A stretch of DNA of 64,000 bases, from the NCBI RefSeq assembly GCF_000685215.1, contig NZ_ARYJ01000001.1, forward strand, positions 62,001 through 126,000, written 5' to 3'. The stretch comes from Hyphomonas jannaschiana VP2 (GTDB lineage: Bacteria > Pseudomonadota > Alphaproteobacteria > Caulobacterales > Hyphomonadaceae). The notes under the pieces were generated by a model. The model ran no database searches. It worked only from the letters and a program-made list of their open reading frames with translations, and was not told the origin of the DNA. The translations under genes and the position numbers were made by a program. Shown piece by piece: positions 53,728 through 60,981 of the stretch. Position 1 is the first letter of the stretch. Every line of letters begins with the position of its first letter.

Positions 53728-54967
53728 CTCGTCAGTTACCGATGCACGCGCGGCCGCAGAATGGGCCGCACGAACCTGCTACGGGAAACTCGTAGCGCAA
53801 TTGACCGCGCAATATGGCGATGTCACCCTTGCTGAAGACGTGCTGGCGGAAGCCTTCGCCAGCGCGCTCGCCAGCTGGCCGGTGAGCGGCGTGCCGGACA
53901 ATCCGGAAGCCTGGCTGATGAAGGCTGCTTCGCGCAAAGCGGTCGATGCCGCCCGTAAGGCCGGCACCGCTGCGCGCCATGCCCGCACCACCCGGCCCTT
54001 GATGACTGACGCCGACATGACGCCCCCAGAAAAAGACGGATCAGTTGATCGCGACCGGCGGCTGGAACTGTTGTTCCTTTGCGCCCACCCGGCCCTCCCG
54101 GCCCCCGCCCACACGGCCCTGATGCTGCAGACCGTGCTCGGCTTCACTGCGGAAGACATCGCGGCTGCCATGCTGGAAAGCCCGGCGGCAATCGGCCAGC
54201 GGCTCGCCCGGGCGAAACGCCTTCTGGCGAAGGGCAACATCCCGTTCGCCATACCGCCCGACCATATTCGCCGGGAACGTATGGCGGCCGTCCTTCGCGC
54301 AATCTATGCCGCCTATACAAGCGGATGGGAGAACATTGCTGGCGGAACGGATCCTGTGACCGGACTTGCGTCGGAAGCCGAATGGCTGGCGCGCTGCCTG
54401 ATCCGCCAGGTGCCGGGCGATGCCGAAGCGAAAGGCCTCCTCGCATTGATCCTCTATTGCGAAAGCCGTCGCGCGGCCCGGCGGGACAGTGCGGGGCGAT
54501 ACGTCCCGCTGAATGATCAGGATACGGCCCTCTGGGACGAAGCCCGCATCCGCGAGGCCACCGCCCTGCTGACCGAGGCCTCGCAGGCAAAGTCTCCCGG
54601 GCGCTTTCAGCTGGAGGCTGCCATCCAGGCCGTGCATGCCGCCCGGCGCGAAACCGGCTGCACGGACTGGGCGCTGATCTGCCAGCTATACCAGGCCCTG
54701 AGGAGCACGGCACCGTCCGCCGGGGCGCAGATCGGTGAAGCCGCCGCCCGTTTGCAGGCCGGAGAGCCGGAGACAGCGCTCACCCTGCTGGATGCAATTG
54801 CGGGAAAGGAGACCGCGCAACATGCGCCCTACTGGGCCGTACGGGCGCATGTCCTCTATGCTCTGGGCGAGGTGGAAGCGGCACACACGGCTTTGCAAAA
54901 CGCGGCCTCCCTGACCCCGGACGAAGCCACGCGCACCTGGCTGCTCACCCGGCGCAGGGATACCTGA
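53714..54967 (+). CDS. ECF42-type RNA polymerase sigma factor with C-terminal extension
   Basis: The 417-residue protein has sigma region 2 (LVAQLTAQYGDVTLAEDVLAEAFASALASWPVSGVPDNPEAWLMKAASRKAVD), region 4 (LMLQTVLGFTAEDIAAAMLESPAAIGQRLARAKRLL) and a long C-terminal helical, TPR-like extension (about residues 190-417) typical of ECF42. The extension is reported to be needed for activity in this group. No anti-sigma gene is adjacent, as expected. The ATG at 53714 overlaps the DGPF gene by 14 bases. It probably controls its own pair, with the stimulus unknown. Confidence 0.87.
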   Translation: MAAPDSSVTDARAAAEWAARTCYGKLVAQLTAQYGDVTLAEDVLAEAFASALASWPVSGVPDNPEAWLMKAASRKAVDAARKAGTAARHARTTRPLMTDADMTPPEKDGSVDRDRRLELLFLCAHPALPAPAHTALMLQTVLGFTAEDIAAAMLESPAAIGQRLARAKRLLAKGNIPFAIPPDHIRRERMAAVLRAIYAAYTSGWENIAGGTDPVTGLASEAEWLARCLIRQVPGDAEAKGLLALILYCESRRAARRDSAGRYVPLNDQDTALWDEARIREATALLTEASQAKSPGRFQLEAAIQAVHAARRETGCTDWALICQLYQALRSTAPSAGAQIGEAAARLQAGEPETALTLLDAIAGKETAQHAPYWAVRAHVLYALGEVEAAHTALQNAASLTPDEATRTWLLTRRRDT

Positions 54968-55007
54968 AATGCTTTGGCAACCGAGCCAAACCGGCAGCAG
55001 ATAAACA

Positions 55008-55036
55008 CCGCGCCGTCATCCCAGATGGCGGCGCGG
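55008..55036. terminator. hairpin between convergent sigma-factor and lipoprotein genes
   Basis: CCGCGCCGTCAT (55008-55019) pairs with ATGGCGGCGCGG (55025-55036), with one G-T wobble-type mismatch and a five-base loop. It lies between the two convergent stops. T tracts are short, so termination strength is uncertain. Confidence 0.55.
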
Positions 55037-55054
55037 TATCAGTGATCAGGTCGA

Positions 55055-55765
55055 TCAGTCGGTCACTTCCGTTTCAGGAGATGTCTCTTCAACTGGCTCG
55101 ACTTCAGCGTCTGCTTCGACAGTTTCAGCCTCGGCAGGCTCAGCGGCTTCAGGCATTGCCTCTTCCACCGGAGCCACTTCAGCGGAAGGCACCCCGTCGG
55201 AATTGGCTTCGATCCAGTCGAAGAAGGCGTTCAGTACGGGCTGGAAAAGCGGACCATCAAGACCGGCCCAGTTGGTCACTTGCCGTTCAACCGCAAAAAC
55301 CTCGTCCGCGTCACGCGCATCGTAGACATTCATGCGCAGGGTCACCTGATACCCAACACCTGCTTCCAACTCGACATCAGCGAAGAGGAAATCACCAACG
55401 ATGCCTGCGGCCTTCGACAAGGAGGCAAAGCCGGACACGTCGCCAACTTCGTCCTGAATGCCCTGCTGAATCAGATCGCGCTCGAATTCATCCTTGCGAA
55501 CGACCTTGTCGAAGAAGCCGTACTTATCGATCGAGTCCTCAAAATAGACGCCGACCTTGTGGATGTCTTCGAAATTGTTCCGGACGAACAGCATCGACTT
55601 GGTGTCATCCACGTCGAAAGTTTTCGAGACCTTGATCTCGTCGGGCGCAACGGCCGTCGAGGTCGCAAACCGGTTCGTTGTGGAGTCGAGCTCCGTGACT
55701 TTCAGCGTCGATGTGCACCCGGCAGCCAGCAAAAGCGACGTCAACGCAAAAGCAAGTTTCTTCAT
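55055..55765 (-). CDS. hypothetical lipoprotein with acidic tail
   Basis: The 236-residue exported protein has a lipobox signal (LLLAAGC, Cys17). The body (MLFVRNNFEDIHKVGVYFEDSIDKYGFFDKVVRKDEFERDL ... YQVTLRMNVYDARDADEVFAVERQVTNWAG) is mixed alpha/beta, and the last 50 residues are a low-complexity Glu/Ala/Pro tail. I do not recognise a family, though the fold outline resembles envelope lipoproteins that precede outer-membrane genes. AGAGGGC five bases before the ATG fixes the start. Function unknown. Confidence 0.75.
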   Translation of the reverse strand: MKKLAFALTSLLLAAGCTSTLKVTELDSTTNRFATSTAVAPDEIKVSKTFDVDDTKSMLFVRNNFEDIHKVGVYFEDSIDKYGFFDKVVRKDEFERDLIQQGIQDEVGDVSGFASLSKAAGIVGDFLFADVELEAGVGYQVTLRMNVYDARDADEVFAVERQVTNWAGLDGPLFQPVLNAFFDWIEANSDGVPSAEVAPVEEAMPEAAEPAEAETVEADAEVEPVEETSPETEVTD

Positions 55766-55961
55766 TTTCAGCCCTCTGAATATACCCATATTTCGACGGC
55801 TCCCGCGCCCGACCGGAACAGTCGTACAGGCTCACCGTCTAATTCAAATTATTGCCCCCCGATCCATGCTAATCCGCACGACCGATCACAACGACCTGAC
55901 GTTAAACTGGAATTCTCCGAAAGCAAGTCGAAGAAAACGCTGTGCGTCGCAGGGGATGCCG

Positions 55962-55978
55962 CCCAACTAAAAGTTGGG
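55962..55978. terminator. short hairpin after the LpxR-like gene
   Basis: CCCAACT (55962-55968) and AGTTGGG (55972-55978) pair around an AAA loop, 18 bases after the stop of the LpxR-like gene on the minus strand. It lacks a T tract, so it may be a weak terminator. Confidence 0.4.
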
Positions 55979-55995
55979 ATTTCGGAGCCAGCACT

Positions 55996-57069
55996 TCAGT
56001 GTGCCAGACTGATCGAGACGGCTCCGAATTGCTGGGGGCCGTCCTGATAGGCAAATTGTTCGGTTCGGCTCACCCAGGTGAATGAGACCTGGACATCGCG
56101 ATAGTGGACGGCAATGCCTGCCTGCAGGTCGCCGACCAGCGCGCGGCGGTCTTCCACGCGGGCCGAGTCCCGCCAGAGATTGCCATCCAGGAACATGTCC
56201 CGGGCAATGGCCCGCCCGTCAACGCCGATAAAGGCATATCCGCCCCAGGGGACTTCAGCGGTGCCCGGAATGAACTCACCTGCCCCGGCCAGCGCCGGAC
56301 GAATGCGCGGCGGACCGAAGCCGGAATCGAGGTCCCAGCCGATCCGGGCCGTCAGGCCGGTGTTCACATAGGTGCGCACATTGCCAAGGGCGAACCCGGC
56401 ATGACCGCCAAAGTCGGTTTCCAGGCCGAATGGCAGGTCAAACTTGTCGAGTCGCTGCAGGCGCTGGGCGATGATCTCCACGCCCGGCTCGTCCTTCAGC
56501 TGGTGGTCCCAGCCCTGCGCGCCGGGAATCCCGAGCATATTGTGCCAGTTGTTCTGGACGAACTCGCCGCCCGCAGATGGCCCGACAATGCCGAGATTGA
56601 CCTGCAGCGTATCCTGAACGCCCTTCTCCAGGTCTGTCGCCGCAACGGTGGAGGAAAAAGAGAGCCAGCCGGCATAAGGCCGGTCCAGCGGGTTCGGATC
56701 CGTGAGCGTGATGTCCTCCGGTGTGAAAATCGCGTGCGAGAGGCCAAAGCCCTGACGCAGGTCCGTCCGCTCGACATCAATCCAGGGCAGCCGCGCCGCC
56801 ACCCATTTCAGCCCCGGGTGCACATTATCTGCGCCGGATACGTGCTCGATCCGAACGCCGTTGGAATAATTCCGGTCCGTTCCGGACCCGAACATGTCAT
56901 TCTCGGATGTCAGGGACCAGACACCCGGCTTGCGTGGGGCGACCGGACCGGACGCCTCCTTCGCTTCCGCCAAAGCCGGCGGTGCCCCCAGCAGGATCGC
57001 AATGAAAAGGGCCGCTGCAATCGGCGCGGCCCTTGTCTCAGTCAGTGTGTCGGATCGGAGCAGTCTCAT
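55996..57069 (-). CDS. LpxR-family (DUF2219) outer-membrane lipid A deacylase-like protein
   Basis: The 357-residue protein has a signal peptide (AAALFIAILLGAPPALA) and the LpxR motif SENDMFGSGTDRNYSNGVRIEH, followed by PLDRPYAGW and FVQNNWHNMLGIPGAQGW. LpxR removes the 3'-acyloxyacyl group of lipid A; the conserved Asn-Asp and His residues of the active site appear in NDMF and NNWHN. A beta-barrel with about 12 strands is expected. The C-terminal VGDLQAGIAVHYRDVQVSFTWVSRT is mirrored in the next gene upstream. Deacylase activity is inferred. Confidence 0.83.
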   Translation of the reverse strand: MRLLRSDTLTETRAAPIAAALFIAILLGAPPALAEAKEASGPVAPRKPGVWSLTSENDMFGSGTDRNYSNGVRIEHVSGADNVHPGLKWVAARLPWIDVERTDLRQGFGLSHAIFTPEDITLTDPNPLDRPYAGWLSFSSTVAATDLEKGVQDTLQVNLGIVGPSAGGEFVQNNWHNMLGIPGAQGWDHQLKDEPGVEIIAQRLQRLDKFDLPFGLETDFGGHAGFALGNVRTYVNTGLTARIGWDLDSGFGPPRIRPALAGAGEFIPGTAEVPWGGYAFIGVDGRAIARDMFLDGNLWRDSARVEDRRALVGDLQAGIAVHYRDVQVSFTWVSRTEQFAYQDGPQQFGAVSISLAH

Positions 57070-57086
57070 GCTCCGCGAGATAGCAC

Positions 57087-57962
57087 CTAACGGCGCATGG
57101 TGAAACTGATCCCGGCGAAATCTTCGTTCTCGCTGAAGCCGCCATTCCGGTCACGGTATTTCACTTCGCGCCGGATATAGGACAGGGAGAGCTGCCCCCC
57201 ACCACGCTGGATGGAGACGCCTGCCTGAAGATCGCCCACGGTGACCTGATCGGTCAGGGCCATATCGTTCAGCTGCGGGGTAAATCCGTTGCGGTCGGCA
57301 TCCCAGATCAGCGCTTCGCCATCAGCACCGGCAAACAGGTACCAGCCCTGCGGCTGGCCGTTGGAATCAAGCAGGTCAAAGTCCTGACCGATACGAACCT
57401 CACCCCCGAAGCGCTGGGCCAGCACTTCGCCATCTTCGCGCACGGCAATGCGGGGGGCCACGCCGACATCGAAGGTCAGACCGGTGACTTCGCTGGGCGC
57501 CGAGAAGGCCACTTCGGCGGCAATGTCTTTCTCCACCCTGGCCAGAGCCGGATTGAGGGCGGCAGCAGCCGAACGCTCAGCCGTAACGGCAGTCAGCGCA
57601 CCCGATCCGGACCAGCCCAGTTCCGGCTTGTCGGCCGGCGCGGCCACGAGCGAACCGGAGGAGAAATCAGCCGGCGTTCCGGCAAATGCCATCGTGGCCA
57701 TTTCGCTGCCGAGCCCCAGTGGGGTACCCGTAAAACGGGTCGGCAGGCCATCGGCCACATGGACGGAAATCTTGTTGGAGTCCTGTGTGACAGACGTCAC
57801 GACGGGGCCTGTGCCGGGCGCGGCCATCATCATGCCCACAGTTGGCGGCACAGCGGGTTCGATCCGCACCTGATCGTGCGGGGAGACGGCCACGCATCCC
57901 TGGCAAGCCATCGTCAATACTGCACTGGCAATTGCAACGACCATTCGACCCACACCTCTCAT
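57087..57962 (-). CDS. exported protein with LpxR-like C-terminal half
   Basis: The 291-residue protein has a signal with a cysteine pair (LTMACQGC), a low-complexity middle, and a C-terminal part (TVGDLQAGVSIQRGGGQLSLSYIRREVKYRDRNGGFSENEDFAGISFTMRR) that closely follows the end of the adjacent LpxR-like protein (VGDLQAGIAVHYRDVQVSFTWVSRT). The N-terminal NDMF/DRPYAGW active-site motifs are absent. It may be a shortened or diverged paralogue acting as an outer-membrane barrel without deacylase activity. GGAAGG before the ATG supports the start. It stops 17 bases before the LpxR-like gene. Confidence 0.72.
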   Translation of the reverse strand: MRGVGRMVVAIASAVLTMACQGCVAVSPHDQVRIEPAVPPTVGMMMAAPGTGPVVTSVTQDSNKISVHVADGLPTRFTGTPLGLGSEMATMAFAGTPADFSSGSLVAAPADKPELGWSGSGALTAVTAERSAAAALNPALARVEKDIAAEVAFSAPSEVTGLTFDVGVAPRIAVREDGEVLAQRFGGEVRIGQDFDLLDSNGQPQGWYLFAGADGEALIWDADRNGFTPQLNDMALTDQVTVGDLQAGVSIQRGGGQLSLSYIRREVKYRDRNGGFSENEDFAGISFTMRR

Positions 57963-58022
57963 GGCTGCCTTCCCTGGGAAATCCGTTAACGGGAATTAGG
58001 CCACTGTTCATTTAATGTAGCA

Positions 58023-58123
58023 TGAAGGCTCTGGGCCCTTCAAACCACTTTCCACTCAAAAAAGATTAATTCCGTCTCCTCTAACGCGTTTCTGTAGAGT
58101 CTGTTCCAGACTCCGGTTTTTTT
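58023..58123 (+). ncRNA. candidate small RNA ending in an intrinsic terminator
   Basis: On the plus strand, where no gene has ended since 54967, a strong terminator stands alone: GAGTCTG (58097-58103), TTC, CAGACTC (58107-58113), then CGG and seven T's (58117-58123). Upstream are a hairpin TGAAGG/CCTTCA (58023-58042), an A-rich linker and a CTCCTCT stretch (58076-58082) complementary to ribosome-binding sites. This is the build of an antisense-acting small RNA. The promoter is not clear, so the 5' end is a guess. Confidence 0.4.
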
Positions 58124-58344
58124 AAGGAAAATTCGAGCAAATCCCGGGCCATATGGCTGAATTTCAGCGTTAACCTGTTGAAAATTTTATAATTCCAGAT
58201 GGAACGCCCGATGGAAAAGCCGCCAGCGAACGGCCACCCTGACGCGAAATCGGGCACTTGCGCCCGGATTTGAAACACGCAAACGGCGAGAACCCGGTCA
58301 GAGCTCTCGCCGCACGCGATCTGAATTCTACTTTAGGGCACCGC

Positions 58345-60213
58345 CTACTGGCAGGCGAGGCACTCGTCATAATCGGTGTTCGGGGTTTCCATCTGACCGG
58401 CTTCGGCCTTTTCGGACCCTGCGAACGCGGCCCGCTGAACCGATTTGGAGCGGCAGTAATAGAGCGACTTGAGCCCCTTCTCCCACGCCGTCCAGTGCAG
58501 CATGTGAAGGTCCCACTTGGCGATGTCACCCGGCAGGAACAGGTTCAGCGACTGCGACTGGCAGATATATGGCGTCCGGTCAGCGGCCAGTTCCACGATC
58601 CAGCGCTGGTCGAGTTCGAAGGCCGTCTTGAAGACCGCACGCTCATGCTCATCGAGCTCTTCGAGATGCTGGACAGATCCCTCATGCTCCAGGATCGAGC
58701 CCCAGGTTTCCGGCGTATTGAGGCCCTTGCTTTCCAGCAGGGCTTCCAGCTGCGGGTTCTTCACGGTGAAAGAGCCCGACAGGGTCTTGTGCGTGTAGAC
58801 ATTGGCCGGGATCGGCTCGATGCCAGCCGAGGTGCCGCCGCAGATGATCGAGATCGACGCGGTCGGCGCAACAGCCATCTTGTGGCTGAAGCGGGCCATC
58901 ATGCCGGCGTCGCGCGCGTCTTCACACGGGCCGCGTTCCTTGGCGAGTTTCACAGAAGCCGCATCGGCGCCTTTGCGCACGTCCTTGAAGATCTTCTCGT
59001 TCCAGACCTTCGCCATGGCGCTTTCCATGGAGACGTTCATCTTCTGCAGGAAGGAGTGGAAGCCCATCACGCCGAGGCCAACCGAGCGCTCACGCTTGGC
59101 GGAATAGACGGCGCGCTCCATTTCGGATGGGGCGCGTTCGATGAAGTCTTCCAGCACATTGTCGAGGAAACGGAAGATGTCTTCCAGGAAGTTCTCGTCC
59201 TTCGACCATTCCAGATACTTCTCGGCATTGACCGAGGACAGGCAGCAGACGGCCGTCCGGTCCTCGCCACGGTGGTCGACACCGGTCGGCAGGGTGATTT
59301 CGGAGCAGAGGTTCGACTGCGTCACCTTCAGGCCCAGCTTGCGCTGGTGCGCCGGCATGGAATTGTTCACGGTGTCAGTGAACAGCAGGTAGGGCTCGCC
59401 GGTCTGCATGCGCAGCTCGAGAATCTTCTGCCACAGCTTGCGGGCGTTGACCGTCTTCAGCACTTCACCGGTCTTCGGCGAGATCAGGCCGAACTCTTCA
59501 TCATTGCGGACAGCTTCCATGAAGGCGTCGGTGATGTTGAGGCCATGGTGCAGGTTCAGGGACTTGCGGTTGAAGTCGCCGGAAGCCTTGCGGATTTCGA
59601 GGAATTCCTCGATTTCCGGGTGGTGAATGTCGAGATAGCAGGCAGCCGAGCCGCGGCGGAGCGAGCCCTGCGAGATCGCGAGCGTCAGCGAGTCCATCAC
59701 GCGGATGAAGGGGATGATGCCGGACGTCTGTCCGTTCTGGCCGACCTTCTCACCGATGGAGCGGACATTGCCCCAATAGGTGCCGATGCCGCCGCCATTG
59801 GAGGCGAGCCAGACATTCTCGGTCCAGGTGCCGACGATGTCGTCGAGCGAGTCGCCGACCTGGTTGAGGAAGCAGGAGATCGGCAGGCCGCGATCCGCGC
59901 CGCCATTCGAAAGAACGGGCGTCGCCGGCATGAACCAGAGCTTCGACATATAGTCATAAAGGCGCTGGGCGTGGGCCTGATCGTCGGCAAAGGCCTTGGA
60001 GACGCGTGCGAACATGTCCTGATAGGACTCGCCCGGCAGCAAATAGCGGTCTTCCAGCGTTTTCTTGCCGAATTCGGTGAGGTTTGCGTCGCGGCTGGAG
60101 TCGGTCACGACTTCCATGTTCGAAACCACGCGCAACTGCGTATCACCACCCGACTTCGGCTTCCCCTTGCGAGGCGCGTTTTCAGTCACAGCGTTGGCGT
60201 TGGTTGCAGACAT
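58345..60213 (-). CDS. nrdA: ribonucleoside-diphosphate reductase alpha subunit (class I)
   Basis: The 622-residue catalytic subunit has PISCFLNQVGDS, the active-site set SNLCSEITLPT (Asn, Cys, Glu), the second cysteine in AVCCLSSVN and the radical-transfer tyrosines near the C-terminus (SLYYCRSKS), ending in the redox pair ECLACQ. An N-terminal ATP-cone, the usual dATP brake, is missing: the protein enters the catalytic domain within 50 residues. GGAGGG eight bases before the ATG at 60213 fixes the start. Partner nrdB lies 16 kb away. Two NrdR-type sites precede it. Confidence 0.93.
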   Translation of the reverse strand: MSATNANAVTENAPRKGKPKSGGDTQLRVVSNMEVVTDSSRDANLTEFGKKTLEDRYLLPGESYQDMFARVSKAFADDQAHAQRLYDYMSKLWFMPATPVLSNGGADRGLPISCFLNQVGDSLDDIVGTWTENVWLASNGGGIGTYWGNVRSIGEKVGQNGQTSGIIPFIRVMDSLTLAISQGSLRRGSAACYLDIHHPEIEEFLEIRKASGDFNRKSLNLHHGLNITDAFMEAVRNDEEFGLISPKTGEVLKTVNARKLWQKILELRMQTGEPYLLFTDTVNNSMPAHQRKLGLKVTQSNLCSEITLPTGVDHRGEDRTAVCCLSSVNAEKYLEWSKDENFLEDIFRFLDNVLEDFIERAPSEMERAVYSAKRERSVGLGVMGFHSFLQKMNVSMESAMAKVWNEKIFKDVRKGADAASVKLAKERGPCEDARDAGMMARFSHKMAVAPTASISIICGGTSAGIEPIPANVYTHKTLSGSFTVKNPQLEALLESKGLNTPETWGSILEHEGSVQHLEELDEHERAVFKTAFELDQRWIVELAADRTPYICQSQSLNLFLPGDIAKWDLHMLHWTAWEKGLKSLYYCRSKSVQRAAFAGSEKAEAGQMETPNTDYDECLACQ

Positions 60214-60260
60214 GCGGCAGCCCTCCGGATCGATTGAAAATATAGGAACTTCAGCCCCAA

Positions 60261-60277
60261 GCGCCAATATGTGGCGC
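60261..60277. promoter_or_regulatory. weaker NrdR-type site of the nrdA pair (proximal)
   Basis: GCGCCAATATGTGGCGC has perfect six-base arms (GCGCCA/TGGCGC) around ATATG, centred at 60269. Its centre is 31.5 bases from the strong box at 60300.5, the three-turn spacing NrdR uses. Confidence 0.45.
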
Positions 60278-60291
60278 CCTCCGTCGTTCCT

Positions 60292-60309
60292 GACACTACA
60301 TATAGTGTC
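60292..60309. promoter_or_regulatory. strong NrdR-type box upstream of nrdA (distal)
   Basis: GACACTACATATAGTGTC has seven-base arms (GACACTA/TAGTGTC) around CATA and fits the NrdR consensus well. The same ACATATAGTG core stands before nrdB at 42623. It is centred about 87 bases before the nrdA ATG. Confidence 0.75.
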
Positions 60310-60981
60310 CGAAGGTTAACATGCGGTCAACGTGGTTTGTCGGGAAAGCTTCACATTCGCCGTGGAAATCTGGTTAACAAAATCCTTCCAACCCCCCAGA
60401 AACTCAAGTGCCACGGGCCTTCTGGCCTGTGGAAATCAGGTGTGATCCGCATCGCCCGCGCCGGATTGCCGCCGCAAAACCGGGCATCGCCTGGCCGGGA
60501 AAAAAGCGTGGATTCCGGCCGACCCACTATCCCTAGTAGGTGCCCGCGCCCGAACACACGCAGAAAACGATTCCTGAAGGGTCCGATTCCCGGCTCAGGC
60601 GAGCGGATGAGTCGCGCCCCTGCTCCCCCGTGCGGGCGGAAAGCGCGGGACATTCGCGAATGTTAGGCGCGAATGTTAGGAGAAGAAGGAGACAGGCGAG
60701 CGACCCGGGCGGAAAACTCGTTGGGGCTGCTCCGTTCCCGGCCTGACCCGGTTGGCGAGCGGCCCGTCCGCCACCTGCCTCCCGCGGGCTATATGCGCAG
60801 AGGCCGCCCCGGACGCAAGGGCCAGAGTGAGTCCGGACCATGTTCCGGCCAGACCAGACCATGACCAGGACCGGACCAGGTCATGACCATGCCGGACTAT
60901 AACGGACCATCAAATGCTGTCCTGCTGACGATCCCCATGCTAGCCATGATCTCACTTGTTTAAAGATGGGAGGGTTTCTCA
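60310..60981. other. gene-poor 0.67 kb stretch between nrdA and the S9 peptidase
   Basis: No convincing gene is present; small open frames on both strands lack support. It contains TTAACATGCGGTCAAC (60316-60331, a degenerate CtrA-like pattern), a hairpin CCACGGGCC/GGCCTGTGG (60411-60432), a 13-bp tandem duplication at 60655, and a CGGACC/CGGACT cluster at 60835-60905 that shares ACCATGACCAGG with 3553-3564. GGGAGGG at the right end is the ribosome site of the peptidase gene. Confidence 0.5.
60655..60680. repeat. perfect tandem duplication of a 13-mer
   Basis: CGCGAATGTTAGG occurs twice in direct succession (60655-60667 and 60668-60680), preceded by ATT so that ATTCGCGAAT is also palindromic. 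It could be two adjacent protein sites or a slippage product. Confidence 0.7.

Noticed and set aside
60533-60862. 109-codon minus-strand and 68-codon plus-strand frames in the nrdA-peptidase gap
   Set aside because: No ribosome site, no recognisable domain and composition set by repeats.
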